A DNA stretch of 64,000 nt from Streptococcus azizii (GCF_001984715.1 NZ_MSPR01000005.1:1-64000), one strand, 5' to 3'; counted from the stretch's first letter, positions 9,401 to 18,729 are shown. The notes: generated by a model from the sequence alone, not told the origin. Made by a program: numbers and translations.

Positions 9401-12400
9401 AGCTTTCTTTTCTTCGTCATCAGTGAAATCATCGTTGTCATCATCTGGGTCAGTGACGTCTGGGTTGCCGTCGCTATCGGTATCGCGCTGAACAGTGATG
9501 TTGAACTGTACGGTTGTTTCATTACCAGCTTCGTCTCTTGCTGTTACAGTGATTGGGAATACTCTTTCTTCATCATCTCCCCAATTTTCAACAGTAGGTA
9601 CACCTTCAATTTTACCAGTATCTGGAGTGTAGACTACACCAGTTGGAAGTCCTGTAACAGTGACAGTCGGCGCCTTACCTGAGTCATCTGTTGCTGTCAC
9701 GGTAATTGGGACAATAGACTCATCTTCCACCACTGTCTGATCAGCAATCGGAGCGATAGTTGGCTTGGTGCTATCTTGGTCTGGAGCTGCTACTGTTACC
9801 TTAACTGGAACAACTTCTTTTGAACCATCTGGGTAGGTCACTTCTACTGGAATGGTGTACTCTGTGCCTGGTGCCGCATCTGCTGGAACCGTCACACTCA
9901 CCTTACCATCTGGAGCAACTGTTGCAACAGTACCTGCTGGAAGCGGGGTAGTGCCTGCTGGCTGTTCTGTAGAGATGGCATAGGTTGGGGTTTGTCCCGC
10001 TGGTAGAGCTGGGGTGTAGCGTGGTGACTCTGTCACAAGAGCCTCACCTGGCTTGCCTGCTACATCTGTGTAAGCTGGAGTATACTTATCCTTGTCAAGT
10101 ACCACATCTGGAGCTGTTACTGTTACCTTAACTGGAACAACTTCTTTCGAGCCATCTGGGTAGGTCACTTCTACTGGAATGGTGTACTCTGTACCTGGTG
10201 CCGCATCTGCTGGAACTGTCACGCTCACCTTACCATCTGCATCTACTGTCGCAACAGTACCTGCTGGAAGCGCAGTAGTCCCTGCTGGCTGTTCTGTAGA
10301 GATGGCATAGGTTGGGGTTTGTCCCGCTGGTAGAGCTGGGGCATAGCTTGGTGACTCTATCACGACAGCTTGACCTGGCTTGCCTGCTACATCTGTGTAG
10401 GAAGGAGTGTACTTATCCTTATCGGATTCCACAACAGTGAATTTGGCTGTTGCAGTGTCTGTCGTCTGATCCTTGTAGGTCACAATGACTGGGACAGTGA
10501 TTTCTGTACCTGCAGCAAGACCGTCTGGAGCTGTTAGGGTAACAGCACCTGTTGCTGAATCGATCGTTGCCATCACACCTGCTGGAAGTCCGCTTGTATC
10601 ACCAAGTTTGTAGGTGACTGGTGCTTCTGGAGTGACGCTTGCGCCATCTTTCCCTGTAAAGGTAGGAAGGGCCGAAGTCTCTGATTGACCCGCTTTCACT
10701 TCTGTATCGGTATAAGCAGGCGTATACTTATCTGTCTCTGTTTCAGCACGGTTCACCTTGAACTCAGCCGTTACAGTTGCGGTAGTACCATCTTTGTAGG
10801 TAACCAATACATCGACAGAAGTGTCCTCTGTTGCATTTTTCCAGGTAATCACACCTGTTTTTGCATTGATAGAGAAGTTGGCAGGTGCTGCATCGCTACC
10901 GTTAGTAGGAACAAATGAGAAGGTTGCTCCCTCAGGGGTCGCTAATTTTTCCTCGACATCCTTTGTATGAGCGAGGTCAAAGGTAGGATTTGCAGAAGCT
11001 GTATTTGTTGCCCCCTTATCCGCATAGGTCACTTCATACTTAGGAAGGAGTTTATATACAGCAGTAAAGGAATCTGTTTGAATAGGGTAGGTTGGCAGAG
11101 TACCATCTGCGTTCACTGCATACAGCTCTGCGAAGTAGGTAGTGGTTTTTGTCAAATCACTTGGAACTGTGAAGGTTGAATCTGGTAGAGTCCCATCTGC
11201 CTGTGCTTGAACCGCTGTCCCTTCATTGACCACCTTACCATTTTCATCCTTCCAGACAATCTTGTAGTACTCACCTGCTACAGGCTTCACTCCTGTTGTC
11301 TTTGCAGTCGCGGTATCACCAGGACCTGCATAGTTAGAGTAAGAGTCATAGTTGACAATATCAAATGTTGCATTATTATGGAAGGCTGCAAATCGAACGT
11401 TGGTCACATTGTTGTTACCAGGAATTTCCTTTGTACCAATATTGTAGCCAACATTCCAGAAGGTCGGTAGGGTATCTCCCCAGGCACCTGAATTCGCAGC
11501 ACGTGGCACATCACCATAGAATGGAGTTGTAAATGAAATACCGTCCAATTCGGCTATTACCATCATCCAATCAAGGTTGATATGTTTTGGCGCTTTATTG
11601 AGATCTGTTCCTGAGTCAGCTCCGGTGCTAGCAAACTTACCATATGATGGGCTATCTGCGACAGTCCCCATCCACTCGGTACCTTTTTTCGTCACACCTG
11701 AACCATTTGTCACATTCTTGTCGTTACGCAAGACTGAATCACGGCTGTTGATGACACCATCAAACCCTGGATTATTCCATGCTTGACCAAAGGTTCCATT
11801 GAACTGAAGTTTATAGTCCCCTTTGGCATCCGTTTTAGTCACAATCGTTTCTGCAATCCATTTTGCACGATCTGCCTTAATTTGAGCAATGAGATACTCG
11901 CGCAGCTTTTCCTCATTCTCACGCGTCCACTTATCACCACGGATATTAGACGTTTTGTCATTATTTACCTTCGGTGCCCAAGTAGAGCCGTCCGCAACAA
12001 ATTTTTGCAACGTCTCTAGTTTATTCAATTCTGCAACGGCATAGTCACTCAAGTAAGAGGCATACACATTGACACCAGCTAGACCAATATCTTCTTTTTC
12101 ACGGCTGATCAAGCCATTCCATATTTGGTTTCCTTGCGGATTATTATTGTTCCAATAAACAGAACCTGACACCACGCCACCCTCGTTCTTATCTGGAGAG
12201 GCTGGGGTCTGTTTTGCGTCCTGTTTCCAAACATCTGAGTTTTTGTAGGCATACTGGATCTCAATATCTGTCAGTCGTTGAGTCGCTGTATGGTTGCCAG
12301 CACCGGCAGTGGTATCAAGGGCAGAGCCTTCTGGAGAAATTTGCTCTTCACCATAAGAGTAAAGCAGTTCGTACTTATTGGTATCAGGGTTCACAGACCA

Positions 12401-13573
12401 GATACGCCATTTTTCACCATTGGCATCGCCTGCTCCCAAGGAAGCGTAGGCATTGAAGGTCCATTTCTTGCCGTCTGCGCCAATAAACGGAGCCATACCA
12501 AGGACGAATGAACCGTCGTCTTTGGTAACGGTTTTATAGATTGGTGAGCTTAGTCCGTTCTTCTCATACCATTGTGCATAAACGGTAACACCTCCCAAGC
12601 CCTTGACATAGGCATCGGCATTATCATTGACATTACCTGCATACTTGAGGCGAACATCACCACTAATCGTGTTTTTATCTTCTTTGGTTACGTTTGCACT
12701 TTCAATAGCATCTGCCTCAGAAGTTCCACGGTTGACAGACACGCGATCATTATGCGCTTGAGCTTCGGCAAGAATTTCTGCTACTTTCGCATCTTTATTG
12801 ATAATCCCTTTTGCCTGCTCTGCAATCTGGCCGATATAGTAAGCCTTCTCAATGTCGTTCAAGTGAGAAAGAGCATTGACTGTAGCAATCGCATCTTGAT
12901 AGGTCATTGGAGTGACACTACGGAAGCCCACAGACCGACGGAAAGCAGTCCCAGTTGGCACTGGTTGTTCCTGAGTAGATGGGGTCGCACTTGCCTTTTC
13001 TGCCTCACTTGCCTTCGCTTCCTGCGCTGCCTGTTCAGCTGCCAGCTTACTATTTTCATTAGCAACTCTTGCTCGCTCTACAATATCATCTACAGATTCT
13101 TTACTCACTGCAGCGTCAATCTCTTTTTCAAAAACAGCTTTTTCTGTATCGGTAAGGGCTGTCAACTCCTTCAAGGCTTTTTGTGCCACTTCTTTAGCAG
13201 CTACTAGCTCAGTTACTGAGTCGCTGACGTCTGCTGACTTACTAGCTTCTGCTGGTAGTCCCTCTCCTGTAGTCGTAGCTTCTGTTTCTGTAGTAGGGGT
13301 CGTAGCGCTTGCCCCACCTTCAACTGGTGCAACTTCACTTCCGTTCACAACTTCTGATGGTGTGGTAGCCGTCCCACTCTCAGCTGCTGCGACTTCGGTT
13401 GTAGGTGAAGCTGTATTGCTAGCCACTTCATTTGCGGCTGCATTTGCTGGTGCTAACAGCAGGGTCATCGCTGTTCCAAGCAAGACACTCGCTGCGCCAA
13501 AGTGGTATTTGCGAATCGAAAAGCGCTGGCTTAGGCCATACCAATCAAATTTTCTTCTTTTGTGATTTTCCAC
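6434..13573 (-). CDS. YSIRK/LPKTG adhesin with Rib-like, Ig-like and TSP3-like modules
   Basis: A 2379-residue wall-anchored surface protein. I start it at GTG 13571-13573, eight bases after GGAG; a TTG two codons upstream is only two bases from the Shine-Dalgarno. Order: YSIRK-like signal (FSIRKYHFGAASVLLG) to about residue 45; charged helical region to about 230; a unique adhesin region with SpaA/Cna-like pieces (ISGDV...GLGGVTVYA, GVVSGSVYW) to about 845; four Rib/alpha-like domains (about 848-1260; YPDGSKEVVPVKV, DKYTPAYTD); then alternating putative-Ig domains and eight Asp-rich TSP3-like repeats (DTDGDKDPDVTDPDDDND) to about 2330, which should bind calcium; LPKTG, hydrophobic helix and KRKKEEE tail. 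Sortase A should attach it to peptidoglycan at the septum. It has its own promoter (13653-13681). It shares signal and C-terminal modules with the partial gene at 1-2563. The ligand is unknown. Confidence 0.93.
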   Translation of the reverse strand: MENHKRRKFDWYGLSQRFSIRKYHFGAASVLLGTAMTLLLAPANAAANEVASNTASPTTEVAAAESGTATTPSEVVNGSEVAPVEGGASATTPTTETEATTTGEGLPAEASKSADVSDSVTELVAAKEVAQKALKELTALTDTEKAVFEKEIDAAVSKESVDDIVERARVANENSKLAAEQAAQEAKASEAEKASATPSTQEQPVPTGTAFRRSVGFRSVTPMTYQDAIATVNALSHLNDIEKAYYIGQIAEQAKGIINKDAKVAEILAEAQAHNDRVSVNRGTSEADAIESANVTKEDKNTISGDVRLKYAGNVNDNADAYVKGLGGVTVYAQWYEKNGLSSPIYKTVTKDDGSFVLGMAPFIGADGKKWTFNAYASLGAGDANGEKWRIWSVNPDTNKYELLYSYGEEQISPEGSALDTTAGAGNHTATQRLTDIEIQYAYKNSDVWKQDAKQTPASPDKNEGGVVSGSVYWNNNNPQGNQIWNGLISREKEDIGLAGVNVYASYLSDYAVAELNKLETLQKFVADGSTWAPKVNNDKTSNIRGDKWTRENEEKLREYLIAQIKADRAKWIAETIVTKTDAKGDYKLQFNGTFGQAWNNPGFDGVINSRDSVLRNDKNVTNGSGVTKKGTEWMGTVADSPSYGKFASTGADSGTDLNKAPKHINLDWMMVIAELDGISFTTPFYGDVPRAANSGAWGDTLPTFWNVGYNIGTKEIPGNNNVTNVRFAAFHNNATFDIVNYDSYSNYAGPGDTATAKTTGVKPVAGEYYKIVWKDENGKVVNEGTAVQAQADGTLPDSTFTVPSDLTKTTTYFAELYAVNADGTLPTYPIQTDSFTAVYKLLPKYEVTYADKGATNTASANPTFDLAHTKDVEEKLATPEGATFSFVPTNGSDAAPANFSINAKTGVITWKNATEDTSVDVLVTYKDGTTATVTAEFKVNRAETETDKYTPAYTDTEVKAGQSETSALPTFTGKDGASVTPEAPVTYKLGDTSGLPAGVMATIDSATGAVTLTAPDGLAAGTEITVPVIVTYKDQTTDTATAKFTVVESDKDKYTPSYTDVAGKPGQAVVIESPSYAPALPAGQTPTYAISTEQPAGTTALPAGTVATVDADGKVSVTVPADAAPGTEYTIPVEVTYPDGSKEVVPVKVTVTAPDVVLDKDKYTPAYTDVAGKPGEALVTESPRYTPALPAGQTPTYAISTEQPAGTTPLPAGTVATVAPDGKVSVTVPADAAPGTEYTIPVEVTYPDGSKEVVPVKVTVAAPDQDSTKPTIAPIADQTVVEDESIVPITVTATDDSGKAPTVTVTGLPTGVVYTPDTGKIEGVPTVENWGDDEERVFPITVTARDEAGNETTVQFNITVQRDTDSDGNPDVTDPDDDNDDFTDDEEKKAGTDPKDPNSKPTSLSVAVTPATVLEKKPVPANTKVVTPNKDGSVITSTPTFGLSVDENGNLVGTPTIDDWGNEEELRVVTVPVTVTNGNETKEVVVLVAVQRDTDNDGIPDRTDSDDDNDGFTDEEEKTAGSNPKDPASKPTALSVTVTPTLVTEKTPVPANTKVVTPNKAGSVITSTPVDGISVDENGNLTGTPIVTDWGNEEEERVVAIPVTVTNGNETKNTVVPVGIRRDTDGDGIPDITDPDDDNDGFTDDEEKKAGTDPKNPTSKPTTTIGAIDDRTVIEKQPIADIDVSVENKPATGTVEVNGLPGGLTYDPATGKISGTPTVTDWTPTEEEREFPVKVVVKDGNGTTIAEKDFTIKVQRDTDGDQDPDVTDPDDDNDGYTDEQERKASTDPKDPTSKPTPTIGAIDDKTVIEKQPIAPIDVPVTNVPIGGTVEVTGLPGGLTYNPATGTITGTPSVDNWGPTEEEREFPVKVVIKDGNGTPIAEKEITIKVQRDTDGDKDPDVTDPDDDNDDYTDDQEKTAGTDSKDPNSKPTATIGAIDDKTVIEKQPIAPIDVPVTNVPTTGSVEVTGLPGGLTYDPATGTITGTPTVDNWGPTEEEREFPVKVVIKDGNGTPIAEKEITIKVQRDTDGDKDPDVTDPDDDNDDYTDDQEKTAGTDSKDPNSKPTATIGAIDDKTVIEKQPIAPIDVPVTNVPTTGSVEVTGLPGGLTYDPATGTITGTPTVDNWGPTEEEREFPVKVVIKDGNGTPIAEKEITIKVQRDTDGDKDPDVTDPDDDNDDYTDDQEKTAGTDSKDPNSKPTATIGAIDDKTVIEKQPIAPIEVPVTNVPNKGTVEVTGLPGGLTYDPATGTITGTPSVDNWGPTEEEREFPVKVVIKDGNGKPIAEKEVMIKVQRDTDGDKDPDVTDSDDDNDGYTDDQEKTAGTDSKDPNSKPVAPTVKSAATAVLPKTGTATSNVGAYGLVALGAAGLLALGKRKKEEE
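6580..8560. repeat. 402-bp tandem modules inside the adhesin gene
   Basis: Ig-like plus TSP3-like modules repeat with a 402-bp (134-residue) period. The stretches around 7021-7320 and 7423-7722 look identical base for base, a third copy follows at 7825 on, and the outer copies diverge. Such direct repeats allow length changes by recombination. The in-phase antisense open frames (111, 68 and 67 residues per copy) are shadows of this periodicity. Confidence 0.9.
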
Positions 13574-13652
13574 AAGCAATACTCCTTTACATTTTTGTCA
13601 GCCAAATGAACGACTTCCTATTTATAAAAGGTCATTTGGTATGAACCATCAC

Positions 13653-13681
13653 ATTATACCCCACCCCATACTATTTGTCAA
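13653..13681 (-). promoter_or_regulatory. Adhesin promoter with interrupted C-tract spacer
   Basis: TTGACA (13676-13681) and TATAAT (13653-13658) are 17 bp apart. The spacer begins C4-A-C4 on the plus strand, so it looks like a degenerate version of the pure C tracts in the other surface-gene promoters and should be much less prone to slippage. Leader to the GTG is about 75 nt and resembles that of the paralogue at 2563. Confidence 0.8.
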
Positions 13682-13798
13682 AGAAACGACCGCTTTTCCG
13701 ATGTAAATTTTATATGTATTTTAAAGAGATGTTTGAAGCCTATTCGGCTCAAAAAGAGGACCTCCCGTCCGCACTAGTTAATACTCTTTAAAATTTAA

Positions 13799-13826
13799 AA
13801 GTAGAGCCTACCACCATGCTCTACTT
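13799..13826 (-). terminator. Capsule operon terminator overlapping the wzx stop codon
   Basis: AAGTAGAGC (13799-13807) pairs with GCTCTACTT (13818-13826) across a 10-base loop, followed on the minus strand by TTTAAATTTT. The wzx stop codon (13821-13823) lies inside the stem, so the capsule transcript probably ends immediately after wzx. Confidence 0.8.
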
Positions 13827-15326
13827 CACTTTATTCTGTATTCGTTCTTTCAGATACTGGACACCAGCGCTCCTATAATAAAAGGAAAGAATGACGATGC
13901 TGCTGACTGCAAAGAGCAGAAGCCCTTTAACTACTAAGGTCATAAAGCTATCGACAAGGACTCGCTGGGAAAGCTGAAAACCTAGCAGGATAAGCACTCC
14001 CAAAACCAGGAGACTTTTTCCAATGGAGGTAAAGTAATGGACACTCGAACGTCCAAAAAACTCATTAAATAATAAGATAGGCTCGTACCAAAAATAGGTC
14101 ACTAACTTCGCAATAGAGGTTCCCAATAAGATACCTGATAAGCCAAAGAAATGCCCCAATAGGATAGAAATCCCCAAATTGAATAGGGCAGTCACCACCA
14201 TGACATATTTAATCTGATGGTATAGCCCGGTCGCCTCACGGTAGGCCCAGACAGGAAGTAAAATCACAGAGAAGTAAAAGTTAATGACAATGGCAGCTAA
14301 TACTGAATCCTCCAATAGGTACTTGTCACCCAACCACAAGCCGATAAAATCCTGTAATAAGAACAGGAGCATCACGACCATCAACATGCTGAGGATAGTG
14401 CAGATAGTCTGTAGGATTTGGAATATCTGATGGCGTTTTTCCTGTCCTTCTGTGACAATTAGATTTCCCAAACTGGCTGTCAGAGACGTAAAAGCGGTGG
14501 TTAAGAGGGAGATGATTTTTGAAACGACCAGCATATAGTTAGAGTAGAGTCCAACCGTAACGGTTCCAACGAGGATGGAAATCAGCGTATTATCCGTAGC
14601 ACTGATCAGGACATTGGAGATTTTATAGAGAAAAACGGATCGGATGTTCTTAAAAATCCCCCTTGCCTCTTCCTTGGGAAGGGGTTGTTTTTCCTTGATA
14701 TAAGGGTAGTGCTTGGTCGCTATCGATGATACGACACTATTGTAGAGATAGGTGAAAGCAACTTGAATGATGAGATAGATTAAAAAATGATGGGTCCACC
14801 ATAGAAATAAGGCCAAGCAAATATTTTGCAAGATATTAAAGATACTACCGTACTTAGCAGTGATGTAGCCTTTTTGGTCTGCCCCCAAAATAACCGTTTT
14901 ATAGACAACGAGATAGGAAGCTACCGTGTTTAGCAAGTATAAGATATAGTAAAGAGCCAGGTGGGGCATTTCCCTATCTAAATGGATGATATACTGTAAA
15001 AAAGGAAGCAGGCAGAGTCCCCCTAGCAGAATCACTAGGGCGATGAGGTTGCAAACTTTTTTATAGAAATGAATCAACCCACTAATATACTGTGTATTGT
15101 TGTCTGCTAGTGGTTGATACAAACTATAGGTCATGGCGGTCACCAATCCTAGATCCGCCATGGAGAGCAGGGTTAAAATATCCTTGAAAATCGCTTGTAC
15201 ACCTAGGTACTCAACCGAAAGAAAATAAAGAAAAATACTCCTATTGATAAAGCCCAATAGCAACATGAGTAACTGGTAGCCTATATTGTAGGCTATATTT
15301 TTTATTGCATTCTGTGTTCTACTCAT
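13821..15326 (-). CDS. wzx: Wzx-type polysaccharide repeat-unit flippase
   Basis: A 501-residue, very hydrophobic protein of the MATE-like oligosaccharide flippase family, with about 12-14 predicted membrane segments, N-terminal NIAYNIGYQLLMLLLGFINR and the mid-protein ISATDNTLIS-LVGTVTVGLYSNY signature typical of streptococcal Wzx proteins. It would flip the undecaprenyl-linked capsule repeat unit to the outer face for polymerisation by Wzy. It is the last gene of the operon, 23 bp after the upstream glycosyltransferase, and ends in a terminator. Individual capsule flippases diverge widely, so I cannot infer the repeat unit from it. Confidence 0.92.
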   Translation of the reverse strand: MSRTQNAIKNIAYNIGYQLLMLLLGFINRSIFLYFLSVEYLGVQAIFKDILTLLSMADLGLVTAMTYSLYQPLADNNTQYISGLIHFYKKVCNLIALVILLGGLCLLPFLQYIIHLDREMPHLALYYILYLLNTVASYLVVYKTVILGADQKGYITAKYGSIFNILQNICLALFLWWTHHFLIYLIIQVAFTYLYNSVVSSIATKHYPYIKEKQPLPKEEARGIFKNIRSVFLYKISNVLISATDNTLISILVGTVTVGLYSNYMLVVSKIISLLTTAFTSLTASLGNLIVTEGQEKRHQIFQILQTICTILSMLMVVMLLFLLQDFIGLWLGDKYLLEDSVLAAIVINFYFSVILLPVWAYREATGLYHQIKYVMVVTALFNLGISILLGHFFGLSGILLGTSIAKLVTYFWYEPILLFNEFFGRSSVHYFTSIGKSLLVLGVLILLGFQLSQRVLVDSFMTLVVKGLLLFAVSSIVILSFYYRSAGVQYLKERIQNKVK

Positions 15327-15349
15327 TCTTTATCCATTCCCAAGTCGTT

Positions 15350-16339
15350 TTAGTGATTGCTGCCAATCCTTCTCGTCATTTCTTTTAGCTTATAGGCCCT
15401 TTTTATCATCCTCTTATAGCATGTAGGATTGATTCGATACACGAGAAAGGAGAGATAGCGTGCCAGCCCCTTTTTCCAGCCTTGTGTCAAAAATAGGGCT
15501 TGATTTGAGCGAGCCAATTCCCTCACTATCCTATCCTCATACTGTTCCAACTCCTCCCTTGTCCCATCTTTATAGAGAATCCTAAGTAGCCACATCAAAC
15601 TGTTCACTTGATGAAGCTCTATAATTTTCTTATCAGACTCGCTAAGGGGTAAGGCTAAGAGGTGGTGGAAAGTCGTGATAATCGTCATATTCGTGGCGGA
15701 AAAGGCTCGATGCATCGCACTCTTTTCATGATAGCGATAGTGATAGAGTAGCTTGTTGGATACATAGATCCTATCGATATACTGGCAATACACCATGTTA
15801 AAGAGCATGTCCTCCATCACTTTTAAATCGGGGTGAAAGAGGATATTATGTTGCAAGAGGAGATGCCTAGCATACAGCTTATTGCAAGTAGAACCCCAGA
15901 GATGACGAGTGAGCCAAAACTCATGGACAAACCGCTCCTTGCTAATCACCCCTCTAAATGGACGAGATGGCTTACCATAGCCTTCTCCTCCGATACCGAC
16001 AACAGATAGCTCTCCCTTCTCCCTCCCCTGCCACAAGGTGTCTAAAAATTCGGGAGAAAGAGAGTCGTCGGCATCTACAAAGGTTAGGTAGTCTCCCTGA
16101 GCCAGTTTGATTCCCCTATTTCTCGCAACGGATACTCCTGCGTTCTGTTGAGTCGCAATCGTAATCTGTAACTCAGGGTGATTCTCTTTGATCCTTTCCA
16201 ACAGCTCCAGCGTCCCATCCGTTGAACCATCATTCACAAAAATAACTTCAAACTCTCGATAGGTCTGCCCTTTTATGCTCTCAAAGCATTCGTAAAGGTA
16301 GTCCTCTGCATTAAAACAAGGTACTATCATGCTAATCAT
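15350..16339 (-). CDS. Family 2 glycosyltransferase (capsule)
   Basis: A 329-residue GT2 (GT-A fold) enzyme. It opens with MISMIVPCFNAEDYL, has VNDGSTDGT for nucleotide binding and a DADD motif at 89-92 for the metal and UDP-sugar. I choose the ATG at 16337-16339 because GGAGG sits eight bases upstream; an ATG five codons earlier overlaps that Shine-Dalgarno. The gene lies 18 bp after wzy. It probably adds one sugar of the capsule repeat unit on the cytoplasmic face. Donor and linkage cannot be read from the sequence. Confidence 0.88.
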   Translation of the reverse strand: MISMIVPCFNAEDYLYECFESIKGQTYREFEVIFVNDGSTDGTLELLERIKENHPELQITIATQQNAGVSVARNRGIKLAQGDYLTFVDADDSLSPEFLDTLWQGREKGELSVVGIGGEGYGKPSRPFRGVISKERFVHEFWLTRHLWGSTCNKLYARHLLLQHNILFHPDLKVMEDMLFNMVYCQYIDRIYVSNKLLYHYRYHEKSAMHRAFSATNMTIITTFHHLLALPLSESDKKIIELHQVNSLMWLLRILYKDGTREELEQYEDRIVRELARSNQALFLTQGWKKGLARYLSFLVYRINPTCYKRMIKRAYKLKEMTRRIGSNH

Positions 16340-16357
16340 ACTACAAACCTCCATTGT

Positions 16358-17575
16358 CTAGCCTTCTATATGCTCTTTTTGCTGTCTATTGAGTACCAGC
16401 TGGGGATAGGAAGCCAGCGCCAAAAATAGATAGTGCATCGGTCTGACACCAGACTCCATAAGCCCTCCCATTAGAAAACAGAAGATGGTCGCAAATAGGA
16501 TACCAGCCGTTCTGGTACCTGCCCTATGTAGCTGAGCAAAGGCACCTAGATGGACGACTATAAACATGAGGAGGGAGAGGAGACCACCCCTTATCGCGAT
16601 GTCTAATAATTGATTATGGGCAGAAAAATAGCTCCCCCATATCTCGATAACATCGGGATGATTGCCAAAGCCGATAAAGGGACTCTGCTTGATGAGGGCT
16701 AAGGCTCCTGTCCAAAGGACACTACGACCCGTAAAACTAGCATCGCGTCCCAGAAAGTCCGTTATCCCTATCAGCAGCGGACTGCTACCTCCTGCTACCA
16801 CTACTATCAGAAAAAAGAGGCAGTAGATTCCGACCAACAGCCAGATGGCATACGCCTTCCTCATGATGGAGTGGCTATGAACGAACAGTAAAAAGAAGAG
16901 AAGCACCATCAGTCCCGTGGCCGAACCTACGATTAGCATGGTCAGCAAAGCCAGCACATTGAAAAACACAATTCTCGGTGCCAGCCTCATCATATACCTT
17001 TTGTATAGCAGGCTTATCCTAGAAATAGCATACCCTTCCTCGTACAGGAGGTTATTTAGCCCCAACAGTGCCAGTAAAACATAGACAATTCCATTATCCA
17101 ACCCCAAAAAATGCAAGGGATTTCGGACTTGCGTATATAAGGTTGCAAAAGGCAGGCCATCAGGGTAGCGTAGGAGAAAAAGAAAATTGATGAGTGCCAG
17201 TGCTGCTAATATCCGAAACAGAACATCCATCATCTTCCTTATATCTGCTCCCAGACCCAACTCGATCAACATGGGCAAAGCCAGGGCAGGCAAAAGATCT
17301 GTATAGACACCTTGGTCTGATAAGCCATGCAGGAGAGAGGAGAACAGCAATATACCGTTTATCCCCAGTAGCAGTAGCATACTTTTTGATAATTGTCGCC
17401 TCATGAAATACAGGAAAAAGATAATCAATACGGCTCCCAATTTCCAAAAAGAGGCGGCGTCATACAGACTTGTCAAACTTGGAATAAATTTAAAGGAATA
17501 GGGGATAAAAAATGGCAGGAACAACAAGTATAAAACCAGCCTATTTTGCACTAATGAGTACCAGGTCACTGTCAT
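16358..17575 (-). CDS. wzy: Wzy-type capsule polymerase
   Basis: A 405-residue protein with about ten to eleven hydrophobic segments and the O-antigen ligase/polymerase-like sequence GRSVLWTGALALIKQSPFIGFGNHPD followed by AHNQLLDIAIRGG, which is the usual Wzy loop. It would join lipid-linked repeat units on the outer face. The ATG overlaps the stop codon of the upstream glycosyltransferase (TAATG), indicating translational coupling. Wzy proteins have little sequence conservation; the call rests on topology, this loop and the position next to wzx. Confidence 0.85.
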   Translation of the reverse strand: MTVTWYSLVQNRLVLYLLFLPFFIPYSFKFIPSLTSLYDAASFWKLGAVLIIFFLYFMRRQLSKSMLLLLGINGILLFSSLLHGLSDQGVYTDLLPALALPMLIELGLGADIRKMMDVLFRILAALALINFLFLLRYPDGLPFATLYTQVRNPLHFLGLDNGIVYVLLALLGLNNLLYEEGYAISRISLLYKRYMMRLAPRIVFFNVLALLTMLIVGSATGLMVLLFFLLFVHSHSIMRKAYAIWLLVGIYCLFFLIVVVAGGSSPLLIGITDFLGRDASFTGRSVLWTGALALIKQSPFIGFGNHPDVIEIWGSYFSAHNQLLDIAIRGGLLSLLMFIVVHLGAFAQLHRAGTRTAGILFATIFCFLMGGLMESGVRPMHYLFLALASYPQLVLNRQQKEHIEG

Positions 17576-18729
17576 TATCTCTCCTTTATCGTTTCTAACA
17601 GTCCAGCTACATAGTAATGGTAGAGCGTATTCGAGATAGTTTCTATATCGAATAAGGCTAGTTGCCTCTCCTCCTCCTTGCTGAGCCGTCTGTCCTTGCT
17701 ACTTTGCTTCATTACTTCACTTGCCCAGACATCAACCCCCTCATCTAGGCCTAGATACTGCACTTTAGAGGTTAGAGCGACCGTCTTAGGGGTATGGTGG
17801 GAAGTGACAGCAGGAAGGGCATTGGCTTGCGCTTCTGCCAGAACGATCGAAAATCCTTCAAATAGGCTGGGCAAAACAAACACATCCATGGCAGAGAGGT
17901 AGCGGTAAACATCGCTGACATTTCCTAGAAAAAAGACCTTTTGGGATAGGTGCAGACGACCGACCTTTTCTCTTATGTCCTCTTCTAGCTTTCCCGTTCC
18001 AATCAAGAGCAATCTAGCCTCTGGATGCTCTTGTGCGATTCTCTGAAATATATCGATTAAAAACTGGTGATTTTTTTGGGCATTAAAGTGTCCTACATGC
18101 CCAAGAACCAGGTTCTCTTCTGTCAGCCCCAGAGACCTGCGAATGTCGCTTCGATCGTCGGCTGAAAAGCTAAATCGTTGCCGATTGATGCCATTGTATA
18201 TGACTGTGAAATCATCCTCAGCAAACAGCCATTTTCCAGCGTCGTGACTACAAGCCAAGGCGTGTGTATAGAGCCTCCGAAAGAAAGGAGTTAGCACCCT
18301 ATGAAGAAAGGGATGGTCACAAGTAATATTGTGGCTATGGGCTATCCTTACCTTGATCCCTGATAGGCGAGCTGCCAGCAACTCGAGAGACATCAAGGCA
18401 CTGCTCCCATGAATATGCACACTATCAAAGTCATGTTGCCTCATATAGGACCAAAGCCTAAAAAAATAGACGATTGGATTTTTGGCTCTTCCTGCGATGA
18501 CCTTTAGCGACAGCTGTGAGTCCGTAAGAGTAGCCTCAAAGGCTTCTGTAACCCCTTTCGGTGATACAAGATGGCAGTCTAGCTCTTCCTTGCCCACCAT
18601 GATTGTCATGGTATCAATGATAAATTTCGTTATCCCTCCTGCATTGACGCCACTTGTCGGAACATGCAGGACTCGTATCCTTTTTTTCAGCGTGGGTGCC
18701 TTATGGTTTGGTAATTTTTTCAATATCAT
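17575..18729 (-). CDS. Family 4 glycosyltransferase (capsule)
   Basis: A 384-residue GT-B retaining enzyme. The acceptor half begins IRVLHVPTSGVNAGGITKFI and contains HIHGSS and AHSHN; the donor half has GHVGHFNAQKNH, LLIGTG and the E-x7-E motif EGFSIVLAE (E291, E299). It probably transfers a sugar from a nucleotide donor to the growing capsule repeat unit. It resembles EpsF-like enzymes. It overlaps the upstream Alg13-like gene by 29 bp and is translationally coupled to wzy downstream. Confidence 0.9.
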   Translation of the reverse strand: MILKKLPNHKAPTLKKRIRVLHVPTSGVNAGGITKFIIDTMTIMVGKEELDCHLVSPKGVTEAFEATLTDSQLSLKVIAGRAKNPIVYFFRLWSYMRQHDFDSVHIHGSSALMSLELLAARLSGIKVRIAHSHNITCDHPFLHRVLTPFFRRLYTHALACSHDAGKWLFAEDDFTVIYNGINRQRFSFSADDRSDIRRSLGLTEENLVLGHVGHFNAQKNHQFLIDIFQRIAQEHPEARLLLIGTGKLEEDIREKVGRLHLSQKVFFLGNVSDVYRYLSAMDVFVLPSLFEGFSIVLAEAQANALPAVTSHHTPKTVALTSKVQYLGLDEGVDVWASEVMKQSSKDRRLSKEEERQLALFDIETISNTLYHYYVAGLLETIKER

